Part shown: positions 26,050 to 39,612 of the stretch, in pieces
Numbering within the stretch: position 1 is the stretch's first letter
How the letters are laid out: the number at the start of each line of letters is the position of its first letter
Source: Tetrapyrgos nigripes
Lineage: Eukaryota > Basidiomycota > Agaricomycetes > Agaricales > Campanellaceae
Length of the DNA: 64,000 nucleotides
Reading direction: 5' to 3'
NCBI GenBank assembly: GCA_013368315.1
Contig: JAACJM010000098.1
Span: forward strand, 186,001 to 250,000
Position numbers and translations under genes: made by a program
The notes under the pieces: generated by a model
What the model was told of the DNA's origin: nothing
The model's database searches: none
Seen by the model: only the letters and a program-made list of their open reading frames with translations

Positions 26050-26461
26050 TCAGTTGCTACCTTGAACACCTGCCTCACTGTCAGCTTCTTGACTTGGTTT
26101 CGGAGAGACCACCCTCTTTTTCGCGTTTGCTGCGGGAACATGAGGAGCCGCATCTACCCATTGGACCTAATGAAGTTATTATTAGGAGCCGGTAAGTTTG
26201 CGGTATGTAAACGCGACTACAGTCACAGTCGTACGTAACAGGAAAAATGTAAACTGTACTTACAGCAATAGCACTCGGAACTGGATTGGATGCAACGGCT
26301 TTGACTGATGCTAGGGCGCGTCTCGGTGCTGTATTATTAGATTAAAAGCCAAAAGTTGATCTTTAGAATGGAACGGCAACAACTTCTAGCAAGTACTAAA
26401 GACTCAGGTACTCACCTCTTCCACCAGTTGACTTTCTAGCACTTTGTTTGGTACGAGCCAT
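26050..26461 (-). CDS. Small protein with near-perfect histone H3 tail (copy A)
   Basis: Three exons (26416-26461, 26264-26328, 26050-26166) join in frame to 75 residues. After Met the sequence is ARTKQSARKSTGGRAPRR, matching histone H3 residues 1-18 except T6 to S, K14 to R and K18 to R. It then continues ALASVKAVASNPVPSAIAV and a basic, proline-containing tail, and stops at 26050. The alpha-N helix and histone fold of H3 are missing, so this cannot be a nucleosomal H3. Nothing suggests simple truncation of an H3 gene: a splice site follows residue 15 of the tail and the downstream exons match copy B in phase, not H3. R2, K4, R8, K9 and S10, the main modification sites, are kept. Function unknown. 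Confidence 0.65.
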
Positions 26462-27906
<1,445 letters not shown>

Positions 27907-28636
27907 CTGAAAAGTGTACGTTTAGAGAGAAAGAAGGAGTTCAAGCTTGGGGAAACGTACTTTGAGGTTGCCGACGAAGAGTCAGTCCCACGTGCAAACT
28001 TTCACTCGCGTCCGTAACGGTAGACTCAAATTAAAACCAGTAGTAGACAGTCTAGTAGTACATTTGAAAGTTTGGAATTCTCCTTGACCAGATACACTTC
28101 CATTAGGCCCTTTCCGCAACGATAAATATCAAGCTAGCCTCCATAAAAATAGGAATGGAAATAATGAAATGCGAAAGCGGAGTTAGTGAAAAATGAGCGC
28201 AGTACGTCGGCCACCGGTACTACGGCCCTCATTATTTTCATTCCTATTTTTTATGGAGGAGATATTTGTCGTTGCAGAAAGGGCCTAATTTATTGTATGA
28301 CTTGCTAACTGTCCACAAAAATAAATACAGAAACCCTAAAAAAGACAACGATGTTGGGATTGCGATTACTATGATGCGATGCGACGATTGATGATTGAGC
28401 TGTAAACGACGAAAGCTATGTGTATATAAAAGTGATTATCTCTGTAGGCGAAAAAAAAAAAAGAGAAATAAAAAAGCCTCCAATAGGGCTGACCATCTTG
28501 GTAGTCTGTCCAGCTTCCATTCCCCATTCCATGAACGCTAAAAGCGTGTGAGGTTCCTCACGCCAATGGCGTGTCAAGATGCCTCCTGTCCTGTCCGTCC
28601 ATCCATCTATCCATATCCAGCCTCCACAAACTGAGT
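27907..28636. other. Intergenic stretch containing a MITE-like element
   Basis: 730 bp between two same-strand genes. It holds the inverted-repeat element at 28106-28285 (listed separately), an A-rich run near 28450-28476, and otherwise the ferredoxin promoter and the 3' end of the next gene. Confidence 0.6.
28106..28285. mobile_element. MITE-like element with about 60-bp terminal inverted repeats
   Basis: The left arm starts GGCCCTTTCCGCAACGATAA and the reverse complement of the right end starts GGCCCTTTCTGCAACGACAA. Both arms go on through AATATC, CCTCCATAAAAA and ATAGGAATG to AATAATGA, about 60 bp with a few mismatches and a small indel, around a core of roughly 55 bp. The element is flanked by TA on each side, which fits a TA target duplication as made by Tc1/mariner-type transposases. 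At 180 bp it has no coding capacity and would need a transposase from elsewhere. An RNA copy would fold into one long hairpin. Confidence 0.8.
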
Positions 28637-30330
28637 CTAATCATCATCACTCTCCTCACTCGATGATTCATCATCATCGCTATCACCGCCACCTACAAAT
28701 TGTCTCAACGACATCGGCGCCCCTGTGGGTCGCGGCGGTTCAGGCTCTGGAGAACCAGCAGTAAGTCCTTGAGCAAGGAAATCCATTTCCTGATGATCAT
28801 GATTGTTGTCGTTATCCTCTTCACCCAATTGCTCTTCAATCATTGTCCCGAAAAGATCCATATCGATTTCCTCGCCAGCGTCGTCCATCTCGACTTCGTC
28901 ACCCGAGTCAACGCCGACACCAGTACCAACAGCACCGGCGTTCCCATCATCGGGAGCCACAACCTCATCCCAGTCTTCGTCTTCATCTGAATCTTCAACC
29001 GCAGCGGCAACTGGAGCAGAAGTAGTTGTTGGTAATGATAATTTGCCATGGGAATTAGGTGCGTTAAGAGAGTATGACGTGGTACTTGTTGCAGAAGGTT
29101 TCGAGGCTTTCACAGGTGTAGGTGTAGCCTGAGGAAAAGAGTAGGTAGACGTATAAGATGTTCCTGGAAGTTCCAAACCGGATGCGGGTGTGGGTGCAGA
29201 CGCAGACGCAGGCGGCGACGGTCCTGGCCGGTTCGGTTGGGAAGGCTTTCCAAAAGAAATCACTTCCTCTTCTGCATCTGAGAATGTAGGGGTTGCCCTC
29301 TTGGCTGTCTTCTTCGATTTGGACTGAGATGTCGGCGGTATTGGAGGCACTTTTAGCACTTTTGGAGGCGGCATCGGTTTCGTGACCGGTTGTGAATGAG
29401 ACTGTGGATGTGGATGTGTTTGAGACTGGGTCCGCGATCTTGATGGTAACGGTTTTGTGGGTCGCGAGGATGCTGTCACAAGGGTGGGTGGTAAAGCCTT
29501 CTTTCGAGTTACCGCCAGAGGAATGTCTTCTTCTCCATCACTATCGCCGTCTTCCTTGAAAGAGTCAAGAATAGCATTCTCCAAATCATCGTCAGCATCT
29601 GCGGAGTTTTGCCTCGTTGCATTGATGGAGGGAGTATTTGAAGTTGTCGAGGGAGGATAGGCTGAATGGGGATATCTCGAACGTTAGAATCTTGCGTGTA
29701 GACACCGGGAATAAATGAGAAAACGAACGTGAAGGTCGGGATGTCGAACGTCTCCGCTCAGGATGTTCGAGGGCAATGAAAGACTCTACTTTCTCCAGCG
29801 TATAAGTCTATACACGAGCGAGATGAAATACAAAATGTCAGCCAAGAAGGGGCGCGGCATAAGCGGAAGCAAAAACATACACCGGATTCCTCGTCGTAAA
29901 TTAACACACACGCCCAATCCTTTGCAGAGCTCTCATTTCCTGGAAACGCCCAAGCTTCGCCAGGCTGTGTTCCAAGTCGAAGTCATTAAAGGCATGAAGA
30001 AAATTGGAAAGGAGACTTACCTGGGTGGTGGGATGCTCGAGAGTGACGACATTGCTCCCATCGCTGCCTCGTTTGACGTCCAGTGAGCCCGGCTTTGTCG
30101 AATCTATGGAAGTTGGCTTGAAAGGATCTGTAGAGCTCGTAAGACCATGATCCAGGTAGGATGAAAGAGCGACTATTACATCGGACAGAGTGGAAGTCGC
30201 GATCGGGGAGGTTATTGCGCTTGGTAGGTGCAGAGCCTTTGCGCGCCTTGAGAGCTCGGCTTAGGGAGGACCCAATGTTAACTTTGTGACGGCCAGGGAG
30301 CGGCGTCCAGGACGAGGAGGAGGACGCCAT
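28637..30330 (-). CDS. ELL-associated factor (EAF)-like transcription elongation protein
   Basis: Likely subunit of an ELL/EAF-type complex that stimulates RNA polymerase II elongation in the nucleus. The N-terminal EAF region is spread over small exons: WTPLPGRHKVNIGSSLSRAL, DFHSVRYPFKPTSIDSTKPG, SLDVKRGSDGSNVVTLEHP, then WAFPGNESSAKDWACVLIYD and TYTLEKVESFIALEH. These match the order of the EAF N-terminal domain (PF09816). The large last exon encodes about 315 residues of disordered Ser/Pro-rich and then strongly acidic sequence, ending SSSEESDDD, which fits the acidic transactivation tail of EAF proteins. Identification rests on remembered family sequence, not on a search. Confidence 0.8.
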
Positions 30331-30687
30331 GGACGTAGGAGTTCAAGTCTGAGGTTCTAGTTTGACAGGCTCGTGGCTGTTCCGTTTCCGGTAGTCGGTC
30401 CTTGTTCTGCTTTTGTTCCTTGGTCACATTAGTCAGTTGTTCATTCTTCTAAATTACTCCAAAAAATGAAACCGAATTCGTTACATATTATAATTATCTC
30501 TACAAGTTATCTTTCTTGTCGAAGCCATCGCAAATAATAAAAGTCCAAAAAGTCTAGGAGGGTAAAATTTCAAAAGGTCGAAAAATATGATAGGTGAGAT
30601 TTGTGGAGTCCAAGTATAAGGAACGGGAAAAAGAAGGGCTAAACAATAGCGTCCGTCCGAGATTTGTTAACGGGTTTCACTGCCACC
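30331..30687. other. Intergenic stretch upstream of the EAF-like gene
   Basis: 357 bp, AT-rich around 30470-30600, between two same-strand genes. It should contain the promoter of the EAF-like gene and the 3' end of the membrane-protein gene. Nothing else seen. Confidence 0.5.
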
Positions 30688-33600
30688 TCACGCCCGACCC
30701 ACATGCTCCTTCCCAAAATCATACTTGACCCTCATTTTCCCTAGCTCTTTCCGCATGTCCCCCAAACTCATATTCCTCGTGTCCGCAATGTTCTTCCCAT
30801 CCTCTGACGGCACAACCGTCAACTCACCTCCAGACAAAGCTGCAATCAAGGAAAAGAGGTGGAATTTCTGCCTTGGAACACCTTTCGGAAGTGGAGGTAC
30901 ACAGACGCATAACGCGCTGCCTATGAACCAGATACCTCCAATAAAGCCGATCAAGAGCGGCCAGTGAACAGTAACAGAGGCTCTCTCTTCATTCTTATAA
31001 AGAAGCGCAAGGATTTTTTGGGAACCGGCAAAGTAGGGAAGTATGTTGGATGCATCGGCAGTGGCTCTGGCTTTGGCTAGTCGGAAGGGATCCAGGAAGG
31101 TGTAACCTCTGAGGCCGGTTCCGTTGGTGAAAGAGACGAACTGGTGAGGACAGAGAATATCAACAACCTCCGAAAGTCCTGAGATTTAACCCAACTACTC
31201 ACCGTTGGATTAGGAACATAGTAAGAGTCTCTCCCGTTGTCCTACCAAACAAAAAGTATATCAATGTCCACTCAACGAAATGAGTTCCAAGTCATTCTTG
31301 TACTCACCTTGACCATCATATGGACCGAATTTTCATGGAGCATCTCATACGCCGGATAAAGCCTCATCGAGCTCAATTCCATGTGCACATCGCCATCCTT
31401 CAATTCCGCACCACTCCTTTCTCCCCGGTCCACGACCTCGCGAACAGTATTGGCCTTGTCAAAAATCCTCGTCGAGTACGGCAAAGCACTGGAATTGTAC
31501 GTTTCCAGCACATACGGCTCGAAAACCTCCACACAAACAGCGGCGTCGACCCCAATCCTGCCGTTGCTGTCATTATTGAATGGTCTGTACGTGGTGAAGT
31601 CTCCATTGGGAGCATAGGTATCGTTGAGACGGATAAAGACAGTTTCAACTGTGATCCAGCCATTATGGGAATTCATACCTGTGGAAAAGACGACGTTGAG
31701 TATCAGGCAAATTTTAAGAAGGAAACTTGAAGACGAGAAGATGTTTGGCAAAGCTCACCATTATCTACGAGTGTGCTGAAGTAACTGGACGCAACTCCGT
31801 TATCCCAAAACTTGGCTGCCAAAATCAATCAGCCTTGAGTCCTAGATCCAGGTAGGAATAAATAAATAAATGGAACTCACCACCCAATGCTTTGCCTCCT
31901 CTTATAGTGTCCGTTATGTCATTGCCATCAGCAGGTTCCACAGTACCACTCGTGATGGGGTCGTAATTGAACATAGAATCCGGTAAATCGCCAATTCTAA
32001 ACTGGTCGAACAAATCCTGTAGCTGAGCCCTCGGTACTAAAACGTAGCTGAAGCCATTCGGAGAGAGTGGGACACTGGGAAAATAGAGTATTCAATAGTA
32101 TCAGCGGCATTATAACAGAACACGAGAAAACAACACGCACATATTTGCAAAGTTGATTCCTGAGCATTTGATCCTGATGCCCCATCTTGGATATCTGTGG
32201 GTAGGTGAAAGACATCCATTAGTGATGCAGGCAATGTGACGGAAAAAGCGAAGCAATTTTGGAAGGACATAAAACAACGTACAAGATTTTAGTAGCTTGT
32301 TGAATAGTCTCAGTGACCGAAGCATTCGTTGTCGTGGTGTAATTGAAAGTCGGTGTGCCGAGCCCAACGCCATCCGTGACCAACTGGCTGAGCGTAGTCT
32401 CTGCAAAATATACGTCTTCGCCTTTCCATGGAAAAGAGATTGTCGGAGGTTTGCTTGTAGAAGGGGTCAGGGTCCAGGTTGTGAGGGTGTCCTGAGGGTA
32501 AAAAAAGTGGTTAGAGGTGCCTAGAAAAGTTTTGTTCTTGGATTACTCACTTCGAACACGTCACGCAAGTCAATTGCTTTTTCGATATCGGGGTCGGAAA
32601 GATCACCAGCGACGAAGGTTTCTTCGTAACTATCTGAAAGGCTCTAGACTTAAAGTCAGCAATTGACTCGAGATGAGTAATTCAGAGAGGACTTACAAAA
32701 GTCGGCGCAATGCTAACGATTCGTCCCAGAAAGAAGGAGATCAGCTGCGAGAGCATATAAAGGGCGATGAAAATGAAGAGGTAGAGCGACCACGGTTGCC
32801 GACTAAGAAGAGAGGAATTCAGTATATATTAGAGACGGCAGTCAATCAACGAACTCGTATTTCCGGGACTTTCGAGCCGCTGCTTTGGATTTGCGTCGCT
32901 GATTCAGAAGTTTGCAAGCGCCTAGAATAGTAGCAGGATCCTCCGAGTAGTCGGACAAATGTTTCAATTTAACACCATTTTGCTCCGATTCATGGATAAC
33001 CGTAGCCCAAACTATGAAAATGGAAGGACAATGAGCATTTACATATGCTACTCATGAGAGAGCACTTACCCGTCGCGATGAAGAATTTCCTGATGATCCT
33101 CATGAAAGTGAACCCAACCGTGAAGCCAGCCAACCCACAGCAGATACTGACGAAACCCCGGGCCCAGTTGATGCTCCTGCCGTTGGCAAGCTTTGGGATG
33201 CGGAGGGCGTAAACGAAACCAGCAGAAATGGCACAGGCTAAGAGATGCCCTACTAGCAGGTTTCCGTTTTCGCGTATACCTCGACGTGTAAACGCCGAAG
33301 TACGCGTCCAAAAGCCCTTTTTTGAAGTCGGAGACTGGGTTGGAGTGATGGCTGGCAATGGAATGGAAGAATCCAACACGGGTGACGACGCGACGATGTC
33401 GACGGCAGAGAACGAAGCGTTAAAGGGAGGTGTAACTTCCCTACCCACCACTACGTGAAGATCCTTTTTTGTTCCCGACGCGACTTTGACTTCTTCGACC
33501 TCGTTTAGGGATGAAAGAGCGTCGGAATATACGGTCGAACTAATGCTGGTGACAGGAGTCCTATTCCGGTTCGCGACATGGATTTCGTTCGGTAGAGCAG

Positions 33601-33733
33601 GAGCCTCATAAGTCTCGGAACAAGCAGTTGAGGTAAGGCTGGTCAAAGTAGCTCGGTCTGGGCTGTATGGATCATAGATCCCGGTGGGCTCTTGACAGTA
33701 GATGTTTGGAAATGGGAAGCTCTGAGCAGGCAT
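30688..33733 (-). CDS. Fungal multi-pass membrane protein of unknown function
   Basis: A multi-exon gene for a protein I do not recognise by name. It opens with a disordered Ser/Thr/Pro-rich cytoplasmic-type region of about 145 residues from MPAQSFPFPN. Four membrane spans can be read: LLVGHLLACAISAGFVYAL, GFVSICCGLAGFTVGFTFM, WSLYLFIFIALYMLSQL and, near the end, LLIGFIGGIWFIGSALCVCV. Between spans three and four lies a large domain with conserved-looking Cys, several N-glycosylation sequons (NDT, NSS, NGT) and a KGEDVYFAE stretch, so it probably faces outward. The tail (SLIAALSGGELTVVPSEDGK onward) is charged and ends EHVGRA. This layout resembles fungal lineage-specific transmembrane proteins of the DUF3176 kind, but I cannot confirm that link. 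Confidence 0.72.
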
Positions 33734-34474
33734 GGAGAGACGTTAGGATACCGTATGGGAGATTCTAGAGCTAGAACTTACCTCTTGCACTCTTATAAAC
33801 CGTCCGCTTTTGTGTGTCCATCAAGTGTCCATGGATAGGTATGAGACAAAGGAGCCAAAGTCTTCCTTTCTTCTCGGCTGTGTGTGTTGTCCTCGAGGCA
33901 AACATGATGGTCGGTAAAAGGATCAGGTGTTCCAAAGCCAAACCAAAGAAAGCTGTTCCTTTTCTCGCACCCACTCGAAGAAAATCAAACAACAAAGTAA
34001 AGTGAAAGCATTACGCTGTATGTATGCTACACGCTCTAACTATGTAAAGTCTATCGACAGTTACAACACGCAAATGAGACAATCGATCAACAACGCTAGG
34101 GTCAGAACTTCCAAATTCTTCAACCCGTCACCACCTACATATCCAGACGCGCAACGAGGACATGAAGCCCTCTTCTGCAGGACAACCAAAAACTCTCAGC
34201 CAACACAAGACCACGAACTTGTTCGACCTGTAACACATAAATGCGGCGGGAGGCATCTGTCGTCGACCAAGACACGGTGCAATCCACGAAGCGCGCCACA
34301 AAGCCAGCAAGTGTGGGTGGCAATGATAACATTTTCGGCACTCAGACGCTCAGGTCCGGCTCGTGCATATCCGGGCGCGTAGAGCATTACAGCAACGAGA
34401 CTGTAAGGAAAGGAAAAGGGAGAATAAACCAAGCAAAATGCATCGCATCCACTGTCTCGTCTCGTCTCGTCCAA
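33734..34474. other. Intergenic stretch
   Basis: 741 bp between two same-strand genes. Overlapping short frames on both strands are inconsistent with each other and with splicing. It should contain the membrane-protein promoter and the 3' end of the zinc-finger gene. Confidence 0.5.
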
Positions 34475-35600
34475 TCATCCAAAATTCAAATGCCCACTCT
34501 GCCGCAATTGGTCAACCCTCCGACTGAAGACATCATACAGAATCGACACCGGCGTTTCAAAATCATCCGAAACTGGCATATGTGCATCGTAAGGAAGTGA
34601 GGACGAGATGTCTTTATCCTCGGCCGCCGGCCGCTTCCAAACGATCCAATTCTCCTTCCATGCGTCGTCGTTTGGGAGGTGTGGTAAATCGTCGAGGTCA
34701 GGGATGCGGTCGTTCTGAGGATCCGATGCACTCTGGGCCATGGAGAGAACCGTATCCATCGAATCCGTTTGTTTGATGCGCTTCATGAAGGCCATTTTTA
34801 ACGGCGACTGGAGCTGGGACTGCGACTGGGATGGCAGCATACCGACTGAGGGTGTACGGTAAAGTCTAGCTTTGAGCGGGGATTGGATAGGTGTAGCTAT
34901 TGGGGGTAGGGTGGGTCGTGGTGGGCGCGGTAAAGGAATGTTTGGTATCGACAGCTTCAGATGTAAACTGCTGGTAGGAATGTTGTCTGGCGGCGGGTCG
35001 GGTCGGGGATAGTCTGGAAAAGGGCTGGGTCTCCAAGAAGGGGCAAGTTCACTCGATATCACGCCGAGTGTTTGTTTTTGCCAATGCGAGTGGTCTGATT
35101 CCAGATGGTCCACAAGAAAAGAAGCCCTGCGATAAGTCATCGAGCAGGCCTTGTAAGGACAGGGAAATGCGGGCATATGCACATCAATGTGGTTGCGTAG
35201 GCTGTTTACAGATTGGTGCAATGCACGCTGGCATCGCGGAAAAGGACAGAGCCATTCTTGAGTCTTGTTATTGGACTGTCACAAGTGAAAGAAAAGTCAA
35301 TTCCCACCACCGGTCCTGACAACCAAAACAATTTCTCTCTTACCTCTCTACTCTTCACAGGCTTGGAATGCTTCACCAAATGCTGAAGTCAAAAGTTTGA
35401 GAACAAAAAAATGAAAATAAATCTTGGTCATAACGGTGAAAGAGAAAACTCACCAAATGCAATGCCTCCCAGCTCACCAAGATAGTTTGACACGCTTTTT
35501 CTCCCCTTTCATCCTCCAGAATACACCGGGTTGGCTTCAAGCATGTTTTTGCCAGGTCAACTAGCGTCTCTGCTGTTAATGTGACAGCGGACGTTGACAT
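34475..35600 (-). CDS. Two-finger C2H2 zinc-finger protein
   Basis: Probable DNA-binding regulator. The first exon encodes MSTSAVTLTAETLVDLAKTC onward; two introns lead through HLVKHSKPVKSRE to SNNKTQEWLCPFPRCQRAL. Two fingers follow back to back: CPFPRC...LRNHIDVH and CPYKACSMTYRRASFLVDHLESDH, each with C-x4-C spacing and His at C2H2 positions. The remaining 190 residues are proline-rich and disordered (PRPDPPPDN, PNIPLPRPPRPTL) with a short acidic stretch near the end (IPDLDDLPHLPNDDA) that could activate transcription. Total length is about 315 residues. Two tandem fingers with no other domain could also suit an RNA-binding or structural role; targets cannot be told from sequence. Confidence 0.75.
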
Positions 35601-35889
35601 TACACATGCAGCATCGAGGTGCAGACTTGTATTTTCAGAATTATAATTCAGAAAATATTTGCGCCTGTCCGATCGAGCAATCTTTTGGACCTAACGATGC
35701 TGGTAGTTTGGTCCAAGCCACGAAAATATCGACAAATTGTTTGTACCCAGCATGTCACGGTCATATGATGTGACATATATGGTTGTTCAAGTTGATGTGT
35801 AGAAGAAATCATTCCATTGGCTGGACTAGTCCATCCTCTATGTTCCAGCCTACTGTACAAAGTTTGCCAAGTCATTCTCCAAATGCCTT

Positions 35890-38135
35890 TTACTTGGCTG
35901 CATTCTCCATCTCCTTTCTCCATCTCTTCTGGATTTCAATTTGTTCTCTAAAGATTTTGTACTTTGCCTCCAGGAGTTTCTTCTCTTTAGTAGATGCAGC
36001 CGGCTTGACAATCGTCCCAGGAGGGGTCATCTCCACCTATTCAACGGTCATCAGCCACCGGTCTGCCAATTTCCAAAAAAGAACACAAAACACATACCAT
36101 AATCTTCCAAATCAACTCATTCTGCTCCTTCTCTCCCAACTCCTTCTCCACCTCCTCAGCCGCAACCCTCCCCAACATAGCCGCGCCCAAGACTACAGCA
36201 CCAGCATGGTCAAAAGGTAAAACAACTGGCATCCCGCAAGTATCAGCAAATAACTGCATCATGGGTATGTTCTTGGCTTGACCACCGCTCATGTAGATGG
36301 AGGTGATGGCGTGGCCTTTTTCGTTCATTTCATCGACGATGTGGCGAGTTTGGAGGGCGATGGCTTCGAGGGTGACGTTGTATTTGCGAGCAAGGTCGGA
36401 GAGACCGTCGTCCTGTCCGTGGAATCTGAATATAATGAACGCAAAGAGAGACGATTATGAGTGCGTACCAAGGCAATACCGACTATAGAACCTCGCATTT
36501 GAGGGTCTGCAATAGGAGAGCGGTTTCCTGATGAATGTGGTCAGCAATGGGAGCGGCCAAGTTGGGATTACACCTTACCATGCAAGTCGGGATAGAAATG
36601 CAAATCTTTCGTGAGCTCTGTCAAGCTTTCAACCTTGTACTCTTCCTTTGCTGCGTGCAGAACATCTTGGAGGACTATAACGCCGAAAAGAGGAGCAATA
36701 AGCCAATTATAAATTACAACGTAGAACGGGTGGACAAACCAGCATGGATATTCTTCTGTTGGTCTTTCCCCAATTCGACAAGCCTAGGGTATGCAGGATG
36801 GGTTTTGAGCATGAAGTCGATGAGCTTGTGGCGAAAATCAATCACAGTGAAGAAAACACCAATATGCATGCGTCTTTACCTGCCCAGTCGACGATTGGCC
36901 ACCTTCGTTCATCCACCAGCCCGTCATGACAGGATTCTGAACAAAAATCGGTTAAGAGACGCGCTGAGCGAAGATGAGAGCGCGCATATACCTTATATGG
37001 TCCCCATACACCATTCACAAATACACCTTCTCGACTCTATGTGGCGTCTCAATACAAGAGCAAGCCGTAACACGAAAGCAACTGACCTGAACGATGTGAC
37101 AAGTACTAGTACCGGCAACAGCAGCTAAACGATGTCTGGCCTCGTCGAGTATTGGCAGATTCTCTACCAGTTTGCCATCTTCTTTGTATCGAGCACCTAC
37201 TGTGCCCATCCACCCTGCATAACTACGTCACACAAATCATGAATACTTCGTCACGGCTCAAACTGGGTAAATGCTTACGCGTCAATCAATCCACTTCCAA
37301 CAGGGGTGCCTTCCGCGAGTCCAAGCTCTTCTGCCGCCTTCTTCGATAGCCCTTTACCGATAGGAGACCCGGCTGCCCGGACCTGGCCCTTCGTAGCTCC
37401 CAATTGCTTGTACTCGCGGTCAACAAGCTCTTTCAAGCCAATCTTCTCGAAAAACTCTGCTTGCCAGCCAGACTCTGGAACAAAAGAGCATTTACAAGTG
37501 ACGGAGCACACGGAACGCGTGTTATCATGCGTGGCGCGGTATGTGAGGAAATCGGGGAGGTCGAAGAACTGGCAACGGGAGAAGAGACTCGGATCCATGT
37601 TGTTTTTTAGCCAAAGCGTTTTAGGAATCTCCATTTCGAGCTGGAGTAGATCCGTCAGCGAACACGCATTAGGAGATTATAGAAGTATAGAATGGCATAC
37701 ACTCATGGTACCGCCAACATAATCAAGGACAACGGATCCAGTGCTGTTGATTAGTTCGGCTTCCTTCTCCGCGCGATGGTCGGCCCATAGGATAACGTTC
37801 CTGTCGCCCAACTGCCCCAGGCCTTTACCCTTCGTCACCGTTACCGGATTCATGTCAAAGTCTGACACGGCCAACGAGCAGGTCGCGTCAAACCCGACGC
37901 CCTTGACATAGGAAGGAGAGACTTTTGATTCCGAGAGACAAGTCTTGACGCAGTGAGAGATGGCATTCCAGATATCGTTGGTCGATTGTTCAAAGATACG
38001 GTGATCATCTTGGTCACGCCAGGTTTTCGTGTCCTTGGCACAGGAGGCGACGGTCTTGCCGTTAACGTCGACGAGAGAGGCGCGTGCGGAACCTGTACCA
38101 ACGTCGACGCCGATGTAGTAGCTTTGGGACGACAT
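35890..38135 (-). CDS. FGGY-family carbohydrate kinase (D-ribulokinase-like)
   Basis: ATP-dependent sugar kinase related to human FGGY and yeast Ydr109c, which phosphorylate D-ribulose in a metabolite-repair role. The N-terminal lobe starts YYIGVDVGTGSARASLVDVN, the phosphate-1 loop; VKGVGFDATCSLAV and VILWADHRAEKEA give the family's substrate-side blocks, and KTLWLKNNM and FDLPDFLTYRAT follow. The C-terminal lobe holds IYMSGGQAKNIPMMQLFADT, LPFDHAGAVVLGAAMLG and a helical end KRWRKEMENAAK. Several small introns interrupt it. The order of motifs and the DATCSLAV block favour the FGGY/Ydr109c clade over xylulokinase or glycerol kinase. It is divergent from the acyl-CoA dehydrogenase gene across 1.5 kb. 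Confidence 0.88.
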
Positions 38136-39612
38136 GGTGAAGGTGATGGTTAGGATACAGAGCTGGAGATGTGGAGCGTGCCCATTATACGGTCCGGGGT
38201 TAAATAAGCGAGATTCAAATTGTCGAGCAGTCGCGAAAGAATTGAGGGTACGAAATGTTCACGTGGGTAAGATCATGAAAGGGATGACGTCAATCGACTT
38301 CTTCAGCGACATACACGTCTTGGACGAAGCACACCAATTGATACCTTTGTTCTCAGGACTTTTCATTCGGCCCCATATCCATATCCAAGAGCGTGGCGTA
38401 TCAAGTGCCTTATCTTGACCAAACTTCCGATGAACTTCCTTTGGTGCAAAGTCTCTACCGTCAGTAACGTTGGAGCAAACTGACTAGCGGCGTCGTCCCA
38501 CTTCTACGTATGTGTGTGTCATGTCCTTTCTCTACTCTGAGTACAGAGAATGCCATCTTTTTACGTCTCATTCCCGAGACTCCAATCTGGCCAGCGTTGC
38601 GGGTGTATACTTTCACCAGCAAGTATCACATCTAGCTGTCATGGAATTGCGAGGTGGGGCCTCTCGTTATTCGGTGTTAATCTGGACCTCTTGGGCGTCA
38701 TTCTACAGGTGTCTTGTCTTCCGAACAGGCCTGCAGACCCTGTCGTGAACGGTTTTTTGCCACCTACTTACCTCCGATTGTGGCCATGGACAATGCTGGG
38801 AAATGTGAGTAGATCAGTGCAGGGCAGGTGCAGGTTCTAGTTGACCGATGTTCATCATGATTAATAGAACGCCCAGAAACATGGTAAGAACGCGCTTCGT
38901 CGCTTCATGTTGCCCTATCCATATGCGTTCTCATACACCAGCAAAGTCTTGTCGGCTTGCTGATACTTGAGTCTTGCCTAATGCGTATGTAGCTGAGGTG
39001 CAAGAAACCGCCAAGACCTGGTCTGCCCTACACAGGCAGACTTAATCTAGCAGGCTCGCTTGTAGCCAAGAAATAGTCAACCATGGCGCTGAGCGCGTAT
39101 GATCAACGTCAGTCTCCGACCAGGTTCTGAACAAAGGGTTACTGGGTTGATGGCCCTGTCGACTTTGGCAATGCCTGTCTGAGCGATATTTTATAGCAGT
39201 TTACCATCTCTTGTGTAAGAACTTTGTCGACTATGCTGGGTTTCTGAAGGCCCAAGGACAGAAAGACAGGAGAGCATTGCCGGAAATGGAATAGCCGAGG
39301 GTCGGGGTACACGAGTCACGTGCAATTGTCGGCTAGCTAATTATCCGGCCCCCGCCTAGGCACCAAGGAATCACAAGCATCTAAGCTTCTCCCGTTTCGA
39401 GAACGCCAGAGGGCGCCCACCAGCAATGAACTAGTATCAGTCACGAGTCTGCTGCTATACCGTGTTTTCCCTATTCCGGCCACCCGGAAGCAAGTTCGGT
39501 TCATCATTGTTGACCTGTCCAATCGTCGAGCTTGTGTTTGATCCTTCCGAATAATCAAGACTGTCCAAGCCTATTCCATCTTTGGATTTTTTTTTTTTTG
39601 CTGTGAACCATC
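38136..39612. other. Long divergent intergenic region
   Basis: 1.48 kb between divergent start codons (FGGY kinase and acyl-CoA dehydrogenase). Both promoters lie here; a 12-T tract sits just upstream of the dehydrogenase ATG (39589-39600). Frames up to 96 codons are of low quality and I recognise none. Its size leaves room for a non-coding RNA or a lost gene. Confidence 0.5.

Noticed and set aside
26050..26461. Copy A as an ordinary histone H3 gene or truncated H3 pseudogene
   Set aside because: The downstream exons do not match the H3 core in any frame, and they share intron phases with copy B.
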